From an uncultured Acidimicrobiaceae bacterium (GTDB lineage: Bacteria; Actinomycetota; Acidimicrobiia; Acidimicrobiales; UBA8592), in contig CAJWET010000019.1 in assembly GCA_913031515.1 (NCBI GenBank), positions 1 through 16,314 of the forward strand: a stretch of DNA of 16,314 bases, given 5' to 3'. Of this stretch, positions 1 through 5,655 are shown piece by piece. Each line of letters opens with the position of its first letter. Positions within the stretch are counted from its first letter, which is position 1. Made by a program: the position numbers and the translations under genes. The notes beneath the pieces are model-generated. The model was given only the letters and a program-made list of their open reading frames with translations. It ran no database searches and had not been told where the DNA came from.

Positions 1-1143
1 CGCCCCCCCTTGGTACATTGTTACAAACCCTAATTCCTTGTCCTGACGTTCCAACTCATGCAATATTGTCGTTATAAGGCGACTTCCGGTACAGCCAACA
101 GGATGGCCAAGAGCAATTGCTCCCCCGTTAACGTTCACTTTTTCCATTGGTACACCATGAACTTGCGCCCAGGATAAGAGCACAGAAGCAAACGCCTCGT
201 TGCATTCGAAAAGGTCAAAATCGCTGATGGAATATTTGCTCTGATCCAACATTTTTTGCGTTGCTTCTACAGGTCCATCAAGTAGGTAGTAGGGGTCGGA
301 ACCAACCATAGTGTGGTAAGCAATTCTTGCTCTTGGCTTTACGTCAATTGCTTCGGCAGTGTCACTATCCATCCATAGTACTGCAGCAGCTCCATCGGAG
401 ATCTGGGATGAGGTTCCTGCCGTATGTAAATCACCTTCAACGACTGGTCTGAGTTTAGATAAGTTTTCAACAGTTGTTTCGCGTAAACCTTGGTCTTTGT
501 TTACTAATCTGACCTCCCCAGTGGGCACTCCGTCACCATCCACCTGAGGAGCATCAAGTACCGAGACTGTTTCTAGGTCAAATCTCCCTTCTTCCCATGC
601 TTTGGCTGCTTTCTTTTGTGAATCAGCGCCAAGTTCATCAAGTTGGGATCTGGTAATGCCTCTTCGTTCCGCTACCCGTTGAGCTGCTCCGAACTGACCA
701 TTGGGAGGGTCATCCCATGGCCATGTTTCCGCATCCTTGTAGTAACCACCCCCCCCTCTTGCAGCTGTCCCGAGGGGAACCTGTGACATCTGTTCGACAC
801 CGCAACCAATTGCAATTCTTGCTCCGCCTGTCGCTATTAGACCCTGCGCAAAAGTGTTCGCCTGCGCTCCGGAACCACATTGGCAATCAACGGTTGTCGC
901 CGCAGGGCTATAACCAATACCAGCAGTTAACCATGCGTTCCTTGTAACATTAGAGGCTTGTTGGCCAGCTTGGGTAACACAACCACCCACTAATTGGTCG
1001 ACAGATTCAGGAGAGATCCCTGCGCGTTTTAGAACTTCTTGTTGGACGATTGAAAGAAGTTTTGGAGCAATAACCCCTGAGAGCCAACCTCCACGTTTCC
1101 CAATCGGGGTCCGCGTAGCTTCAACTATGACAGGTTCTCCCAC
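1..1143 (-). CDS. thiolase (acetyl-CoA acetyltransferase family), C-terminus cut by window edge
   Basis: Thiolase-fold enzyme that condenses acyl-CoAs or cleaves 3-ketoacyl-CoA in the cytoplasm. 381 codons are visible and the frame is open to the window edge. The start is GTG at 1143: a stop codon lies immediately upstream in frame and a GGAG ribosome site sits about 8 bases before it. The N-terminus reads EPVIVEATRTPIGKRGG. The acylated cysteine is C89 in CQCGSGAQA, NEAFA carries the conserved Asn, and GHPVGCTGSR carries H347. The odd point is the final motif. Aligned without gaps to the second thiolase of this window (TMCVGGG), this one reads TMYQGGA, so the usual second catalytic cysteine is Tyr377. 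It may be a FadA-type beta-oxidation or steroid/aromatic degradation thiolase with altered chemistry. The family is certain; the substrate is unknown. Confidence 0.9.
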   Translation of the reverse strand, partial: MGEPVIVEATRTPIGKRGGWLSGVIAPKLLSIVQQEVLKRAGISPESVDQLVGGCVTQAGQQASNVTRNAWLTAGIGYSPAATTVDCQCGSGAQANTFAQGLIATGGARIAIGCGVEQMSQVPLGTAARGGGGYYKDAETWPWDDPPNGQFGAAQRVAERRGITRSQLDELGADSQKKAAKAWEEGRFDLETVSVLDAPQVDGDGVPTGEVRLVNKDQGLRETTVENLSKLRPVVEGDLHTAGTSSQISDGAAAVLWMDSDTAEAIDVKPRARIAYHTMVGSDPYYLLDGPVEATQKMLDQSKYSISDFDLFECNEAFASVLLSWAQVHGVPMEKVNVNGGAIALGHPVGCTGSRLITTILHELERQDKELGFVTMYQGGA

Positions 1144-1257
1144 TTATTTCTCCAATCCTAGATCCCTTCAGGGTAATAGGCATTGGGGCTCCTTGCCTTC
1201 AGCGGGAGAATCTTTTCAAGCCGGAGGGAACAGTAAAGTAAGATTTAGTGATTCAGT

Positions 1258-1286
1258 TTGCGAAAATTGGATTCTCCATTTAGCTT
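1258..1286 (+). promoter_or_regulatory. candidate sigma-70-type promoter, leaderless start
   Basis: TTGCGA (1258-1263) and TAGCTT (1281-1286) are separated by 17 bases. The second box fits the TAnnnT pattern of actinobacterial -10 elements and ends 6 bases before the ATG at 1293, so transcription would begin at or next to the start codon. No ribosome-binding site precedes that ATG, which agrees with a leaderless mRNA, a common arrangement in actinobacteria. The rest of 1144-1292 shows nothing else I can support. The promoter is inferred from consensus only. Confidence 0.35.
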
Positions 1287-1292
1287 TTTGGA

Positions 1293-1553
1293 ATGTCGAT
1301 GTGGGTACCAATTGTTTGCAGCGCGGGAATTTTAGCTTTCAGTGTCTCGCTTCTTCGGGTATCCGGAGTCTGGAGTGAAATTTTTGCTCCTCTGAAGCTC
1401 CGACCTAAAGAAACTTTTGATCCTTTAGTTGCTTCTCCTTCGGGATGGATTGAAAATCATGCATTTTGGGATAATCATCCGGAGGAAAGTGATGACCATG
1501 CAATCGATTCAATAGATTTCTGGGAAACTGACTCAAAACGCTTCGCTAGCTAG
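1293..1553 (+). CDS. small predicted membrane-anchored protein of unknown function
   Basis: 86 residues, not recognised. Residues about 4-22 are hydrophobic (VPIVCSAGILAFSVSLL) and could be a signal anchor. The remainder is soluble, rich in acidic residues and tryptophan (HAFWDNHPEESDDHA), and ends FAS. The start at 1293 fits the candidate promoter just upstream; the ATG at 1299 is an alternative. No Shine-Dalgarno sequence is visible. It shares strand and general plan (N-terminal hydrophobic segment, acidic tail) with the next gene, 69 bases downstream, so the two may form one transcription unit. A short ORF alone is weak evidence. Support comes from the promoter placement and the co-directional neighbour. 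Confidence 0.45.
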   Translation: MSMWVPIVCSAGILAFSVSLLRVSGVWSEIFAPLKLRPKETFDPLVASPSGWIENHAFWDNHPEESDDHAIDSIDFWETDSKRFAS

Positions 1554-1622
1554 CAAGTGGGAATTCACTAAACACTCCCTAGATCCAGACCTGACCCCAG
1601 TGGTTGTTTCTCCAGTACTATC

Positions 1623-2420
1623 ATGATGCCTAGAGTTCCCATGTCGTCACCAGAAACCTTTATTGCTTTCGCTGCAATCATGTTTGTTATTGCTCTGATC
1701 GGAGCCGCCATAGATTGGTTTGGGACCCCGCTCCGTCACAGAAAATTTGTACCTAAAGCCTTCAGATTCCCCGATGAAAAACTTTTCCGGAACGAAAGTT
1801 TACACAATCCCTACGTGGCCCCTGCCCAATCCAGTCCAGCTGGTCCTTATCTTTACGAAGAAGTAGTAATAGCTGGAACTGAACTGGGGCTTCAAGATCG
1901 GCATGGCGGGATTCCGAGCACTCCGGTCGGCCCCCTAGAACATGATGGCAGTGAAGATGACACACCTGTCGGAGTTGAGGAATCATTTCCGATCGTTGAA
2001 GGTGAAGATGATTTGGAGATTGAACAAGGAGGGACCAAAGAAGCGGAACGTGGAGAAGTTGAACCAACTATTTCTGGGAAAATCGAAACTCCTCCGAAGA
2101 AATCTGGAACACTTCGTCTGAGGGGGTGGACCCCCGGTGGATATGTCTTTAATTTAACCCAGGATGGTAGAGAACCTTCTCCAGCTACTGTTCGTACACG
2201 ATATTGGAAAAATGTAAGCGCAGCAGCTGGGTCTGCAATCTTTGGAGCGAATAATATTGAGCGGATGCAAGAAGGGAAACCTCCGCAAAGGCGAAATTAC
2301 CGTAGTGGGAAAACGGAAACGATGCGGATCTCTCCAAAGAGTTTTGAGGAATCAGGTGGTGAAATACCCATTCCTTACTGGCCTTCTACCGCCGTCGATC
2401 CATTTGGAAGCATCAAATGA
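1623..2420 (+). CDS. membrane-anchored protein with acidic linker and possible degenerate HNH-toxin-like C-terminus
   Basis: 265 residues, no firm family. A hydrophobic helix at about 11-31 (FIAFAAIMFVIALIGAA) anchors the protein. Residues about 105-150 form an acidic, low-complexity linker. The last ~85 residues hold a compact segment with RTRYWKN, NIERMQEGKPPQRRN, GKTETM and IPYWPSTAVDPFG. From memory this pattern resembles the C-terminal nuclease domain of polymorphic toxins of the HNH/EndoVII type (WKN, NLxRMxxGxxPQRxNPxTGxxExMELHH, WPxEHAxxD). The ELHH histidines are missing here (MRISPK instead), so it would be inactive or repurposed if related. In-frame sequence upstream of ATG 1623 offers no other start until a stop at 1569. 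The stop overlaps the next start by ATGA. The gene is very likely real; the toxin resemblance is tentative. Confidence 0.7.
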   Translation: MMPRVPMSSPETFIAFAAIMFVIALIGAAIDWFGTPLRHRKFVPKAFRFPDEKLFRNESLHNPYVAPAQSSPAGPYLYEEVVIAGTELGLQDRHGGIPSTPVGPLEHDGSEDDTPVGVEESFPIVEGEDDLEIEQGGTKEAERGEVEPTISGKIETPPKKSGTLRLRGWTPGGYVFNLTQDGREPSPATVRTRYWKNVSAAAGSAIFGANNIERMQEGKPPQRRNYRSGKTETMRISPKSFEESGGEIPIPYWPSTAVDPFGSIK

Positions 2421-2869
2421 ACAAACAGACTGTCTCTGAACTCTTCGAAGAATCTGGTAGCGACACGATTAGTTATCGGGGAAGAGTGGTTCGGGCGCTC
2501 GTTCGAATTCCCGTGAAAGACGGTTCATTAGTTCGCGTTAAACGAGAAAGCGTAAGCTCCCCTCGACTCCAAGCGGTTAAGGTTTCTGTAAATAAAGGGG
2601 CGGTGGATGTAAACGGTTACCGCGAACCAATAATTTCTTTATGGAGTCATACCAGCCCCGAAGAAGTCGAATTAACTGTTCGGGGGAAAGATGCTTCTGT
2701 CCTAGAAGTGTGGAATGCATGGTCAATGGGGGGCGTAGACTCTTCTTGGATCGGGAACAGTGGGATTGTGACTAAAGCATCAGCTGCGGGCCAACTTCTT
2801 CAATGCAGTGATGGGATCGGTCAGGCTACTTTCTCGGATTTGGTAGCTACTATCGAAGTGCTCGGCTAA
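2417..2869 (+). CDS. conserved-looking hypothetical protein, coupled to upstream gene
   Basis: 150 residues, soluble, with no signal or membrane segment. The start ATG overlaps the preceding stop (ATGA), the usual signature of translational coupling, so it is the partner of the membrane-anchored protein before it. Features seen are a basic N-terminal third (RGRVVRALVRIPVKDGSLVRVKR), then EVWNAWSMGGVDSSWIGNSGI at about 96-116 and a C-terminal LLQCSDGIGQATFSDLVATIEV. The combination of xVWNxW, WxGNxG and CxDGxxxxxFxDLVxxIE recalls a family of small actinobacterial and proteobacterial proteins, but I cannot name it. If the upstream protein descends from a toxin, this one would sit in the immunity-gene position. 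That idea rests on position alone. Confidence 0.75.
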   Translation: MNKQTVSELFEESGSDTISYRGRVVRALVRIPVKDGSLVRVKRESVSSPRLQAVKVSVNKGAVDVNGYREPIISLWSHTSPEEVELTVRGKDASVLEVWNAWSMGGVDSSWIGNSGIVTKASAAGQLLQCSDGIGQATFSDLVATIEVLG

Positions 2870-2873
2870 GAGC

Positions 2874-2893
2874 GGGATGCACTGTTCGATCCC
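2874..2893. other. weak hairpin in convergent gap
   Basis: GGGAT (2874-2878) and ATCCC (2889-2893) form a 5-bp stem with a 10-base loop between two convergent genes. There is no T-run on either side, so it is at best a weak bidirectional transcription barrier. Confidence 0.2.
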
Positions 2894-3370
2894 TCAAATA
2901 GTGACAGATGCTAGAAAATTCCCACCGAAATCAAAAGGGCTTAATACCCGCAGTGAACGTGTCGCTAGATGAATGACCTCTTCTTCAGAGTAAATTTCCG
3001 GAAGAGATAAAACAATCCCCCGTTTTGGATGGTCTTGGTGCACAACCCATTCTGGGGGTACACGCACTTCGAAATCTCTAAGGCGTTGGACTGCTTTAGT
3101 CCCGACGGGATGAGTTATTCCGATTTGTGCTGGCATCAGCTCTTGTTTTTTTTCATATGAAGGCACCCAAGTAAATTTAGGTATTACCGGACCTCGGCTG
3201 GAAAACATTTTCCAAAATAACGAGCTGGAGTGCACTTCAGCTTCCTCCACGGCTGGTTCAATGTTGACCCAGTAGTTCTGTTTATCTACTTGATGGTTGT
3301 CTCGCAGCAATGCAGTGACATCCTCATAGTTTTGGTCCGTAAATTCGAAGGTACGGAAATGAATTGCCAT
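2894..3370 (-). CDS. hypothetical protein, 158 residues
   Basis: A soluble protein I do not recognise. It begins MAIHFRTFEFTDQNYEDVTALL and has no signal peptide or membrane segment. It contains a Pro/Trp-rich middle (IPKFTWVPSYEKK, VPPEWVVHQDHPKRG) and ends FDFGGNFLASVTI. The EDVTALL opening resembles the start of GNAT-like or small ligand-binding proteins, but no diagnostic motif is visible. It lies 56 bases downstream of the solute-binding lipoprotein gene on the same strand and may be its co-transcribed partner. No clear ribosome-binding site precedes ATG 3370. It is convergent with the hypothetical gene ending at 2869. Confidence 0.65.
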   Translation of the reverse strand: MAIHFRTFEFTDQNYEDVTALLRDNHQVDKQNYWVNIEPAVEEAEVHSSSLFWKMFSSRGPVIPKFTWVPSYEKKQELMPAQIGITHPVGTKAVQRLRDFEVRVPPEWVVHQDHPKRGIVLSLPEIYSEEEVIHLATRSLRVLSPFDFGGNFLASVTI

Positions 3371-3426
3371 GGATGTTCACTTTACGGCTAGTCCAGTGGC
3401 TGAGCTATTCATTTCCCTTTTTACTT

Positions 3427-4806
3427 CTAATTCTCCCAATAGCGCTCTGGACAATTGAAATCTACGACTGGCCGGAATACACCTCCTCGGACTTGAAGAA
3501 GTGACATTCCGCCAGATGGATCTTGGTGGACAAGCGCAGTCATTAAAGCACAAGGCCCACCGGAAACACTTGAGTCATAAATGGTTCCTTGAATATTCGC
3601 AATATTGAAGAAAGTGCGAGTATCTAGTTTCTCTCCTACTTCTTGAAGGATTTGAATTAGAAAGTCAGCACTCCAATAACCCAATGAAATGGCTTGGCTA
3701 TAGATCAGTGGACCATCGATGTTTTCCAGATCGGTTGCCATCCGAGTGGTGGCTTCTCGATATTCCTCCTGAGGAGGGAATTGTGTGAACACGTACCCTC
3801 CTTCAAGTTTTTTGGAAGTCTCAAATTCCCTGAGAATACCTGGAAGATAAGTCACATCATCAACAACCATTCCGGGGAAAGAACTTATTAGTTGCGCCTT
3901 TGATTGGAGAGTCTGTCCTAAACCAATTGATAACCAGAGTATGTCTGAGTCAACACCACTGATTTCTTCAAGAATACGGTCAGCTATGCCAGATTCTTGA
4001 GTTGGTGGGATTTTCACCACGGATAGAAGATTGTCTCCCCATACCTCCTGAACTAGTGACTCCATGGCGATTCCAGCATCATCTGATGTGGTAACTAGTA
4101 CGAGACTAGGTTGACGCCCATAAAAGATATTAGCTAACCGTAATGAGCCATCATCTAGAGCTGCACCGGGCACACCCAACGCATGGCCATTCAAACAGCC
4201 GTTGAAGCTGAACCCCCAATTATTTGGGTAGCAAAATCCTTCAAGAAAACCCCACCCAAAGAATGGAATGTTTTGCTCAGCAAGAAAATCCGTAACAGTT
4301 CTATCAGCTGAAACTGAAGCCAGTACGATAGCAAAGACTTCTTGGTCGATCATTGTTTGAGCTGCTTCTAATGTTTTGATCGGATCACCTTCATCATCGA
4401 TAATCTGGGCTATCTCGATCTCTCTAATTCCTGATACCTCTTCGGTACTGATACGACTAATCCGCGCTTCGACGCCCACCTCTACGTCGTTGAAAACGTC
4501 TGCTGTCTTGATTACTCCGATACGCACCTTCGTCTCCGTTATTCCTCGCGTGGAAGAACTTACCGGATCGACTGAGTCAATCGTTTGCTCTTGCATTGGA
4601 TCTTCGCTTGATTCTTGAAGAGGAACTTGAGTTTCTGCCGGTAAGGTTTGATCTTTTTCAGGTGAAGGCGAAGGTGTTTCACTTTGTGTAGAAACTATAG
4701 ATAATGAAGGATGGTCCGCGCTGGCACAGGACATAACAGCTGCAGCGATTATGCAACCCATTGCCAATATCGATAGGTTAATGAACTTTAGTTTCCCGCT
4801 TCCCAT
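3427..4806 (-). CDS. ABC transporter solute-binding lipoprotein, branched-chain amino acid type (Peripla_BP_6-like)
   Basis: 459 residues. The N-terminus is a lipoprotein signal: basic GKLKF, a hydrophobic core (LSILAMGCIIAAAV) and a lipobox ending at C27 (VMSC), so the mature protein should be anchored outside the membrane. A Ser/Thr/Pro/Glu-rich linker (about 33-90) leads to a type-1 periplasmic binding domain opening ETKVRIGVIKTADVF. Typical family elements follow: a D-D/E-G-rich strand, IVLASVSADRTV, IPFFGWGFLEGFCYPNNWGFSFNGC and, later, SLGYWSADFLIQIL. It would deliver an amino acid, amide or small organic acid to a LivHMGF-type permease. No permease or ATPase gene lies beside it, so the transporter partner must be elsewhere. 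The C-terminus RPVVDFNCPERYWEN is typical of the family. The ligand is unknown. Confidence 0.85.
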   Translation of the reverse strand: MGSGKLKFINLSILAMGCIIAAAVMSCASADHPSLSIVSTQSETPSPSPEKDQTLPAETQVPLQESSEDPMQEQTIDSVDPVSSSTRGITETKVRIGVIKTADVFNDVEVGVEARISRISTEEVSGIREIEIAQIIDDEGDPIKTLEAAQTMIDQEVFAIVLASVSADRTVTDFLAEQNIPFFGWGFLEGFCYPNNWGFSFNGCLNGHALGVPGAALDDGSLRLANIFYGRQPSLVLVTTSDDAGIAMESLVQEVWGDNLLSVVKIPPTQESGIADRILEEISGVDSDILWLSIGLGQTLQSKAQLISSFPGMVVDDVTYLPGILREFETSKKLEGGYVFTQFPPQEEYREATTRMATDLENIDGPLIYSQAISLGYWSADFLIQILQEVGEKLDTRTFFNIANIQGTIYDSSVSGGPCALMTALVHQDPSGGMSLLQVRGGVFRPVVDFNCPERYWEN

Positions 4807-4873
4807 TCAATTGGTTACGATAGATCTAAATTGTGCTTTTGAAGCAATTTCCCAGATATTTGTTAGATACCCA

Positions 4874-5605
4874 ATGAAGAACAACATGCCCTTTGAAGAA
4901 TGGTTCGAACAACATGAATTAGAAGAAAGCCCCCTTATTCCTGCTGCAACGGTGATCCTGCTCCGCAACTCAAACGAAGGCTTAGAAACGCTTATGATGA
5001 GGCGCAATGCGCGGCTGTCCTTTGCTGAAGGGATGTGGGTTTTCCCAGGGGGAAAGGTTGACGGCGAAGATGGCGGAGCTGAAACGGGTCCATATGATAC
5101 GGCTATAGCTGCCGCTGTTCGTGAGTGCGAGGAAGAATCTGGACTAGTTCTGGACCCTGATGAGTTGATTTATTACAGCCACTGGATCCCCCCTATAGAA
5201 GCACCAAAAAGGTTCTCAACATGGTTTTTTATTGCTCCATCTCCAAAGGGGCAAGTAACCATCGACGACGGTGAAATAACTGATCATGCGTGGTGGAGGC
5301 CTAAAGATGCCCTCACCCACGCACATAATAAGGAAATCGAAATCCTGCCGCCAACTTGGATGACCTTATTTGACCTTCATAGTTTTGCTTCTGTGGATGA
5401 TGCATTGCGAGAAGTTTCTCAACGAGGCCCGAGGGCATACGCGACGAAGATTATCCGGACAGAACGAGGAATGGCCGCCATCTGGGAAGGGGATTGTGCT
5501 TATGAAACTGGAGAAACCACTAGTGACGGCCAACGGCACCGGCTCGTGATGGACGACCCTGTCTGGAGTTTCGAACTTGGGGAAAATACAACGCATTTCT
5601 GTTAA
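4874..5605 (+). CDS. NUDIX hydrolase, NUDT19/CoA-diphosphatase-like
   Basis: A cytoplasmic hydrolase of nucleoside-diphosphate-linked compounds, possibly CoA or acyl-CoA. From ATG 4874 it has 243 residues. The longer frame from 4751 would run through the divergent lipoprotein start, and its first ~40 residues do not look like the family, so I prefer 4874 (4886 is also possible). The start of the NUDIX fold reads IPAATVILLRN, then MMRRNARLSFAEGMWVFPGGKVD, then the helix AAVRECEEESGL with the metal-binding glutamates. The Nudix box carries an insertion between GGKVD and the REcxEE helix, as in NUDT8/NUDT19 relatives, and the C-terminal ILPPTWMTLFDL is also typical of that group. Neither start has a good ribosome site. 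The gene is followed after 50 bases by the ctpE-like gene on the same strand. Confidence 0.88.
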   Translation: MKNNMPFEEWFEQHELEESPLIPAATVILLRNSNEGLETLMMRRNARLSFAEGMWVFPGGKVDGEDGGAETGPYDTAIAAAVRECEEESGLVLDPDELIYYSHWIPPIEAPKRFSTWFFIAPSPKGQVTIDDGEITDHAWWRPKDALTHAHNKEIEILPPTWMTLFDLHSFASVDDALREVSQRGPRAYATKIIRTERGMAAIWEGDCAYETGETTSDGQRHRLVMDDPVWSFELGENTTHFC

Positions 5606-5626
5606 CACGATAGAGTTTGCTAGCGT

Positions 5627-5640
5627 AAACGATTTCGTTT
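5627..5640. promoter_or_regulatory. operator-like palindrome upstream of P-type ATPase gene
   Basis: AAACGA TT TCGTTT is a perfect 6+6 dyad. It ends two bases before the AAAGGAGA ribosome site of the ATPase gene and lies within the only gap (5606-5655) between it and the NUDIX gene. A second, overlapping dyad (GTTTGC..GTAAAC, 5615-5630) is weaker. It could be a repressor site or a leader hairpin. No known regulator consensus is matched. Confidence 0.35.
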
Positions 5641-5655
5641 CTAAAGGAGAGTAGT

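Noticed and set aside
359..1378. Several short plus-strand ORFs at the left end
   Set aside because: Those at 359-947 lie opposite the thiolase coding sequence. The one at 1127-1378 starts inside the thiolase start region and has no motif or ribosome site.
4751..4873. N-terminal extension of the NUDIX protein to ATG 4751
   Set aside because: It would overlap the signal-peptide region of the divergent lipoprotein, and its residues do not resemble the family. The start at 4874 fits better.
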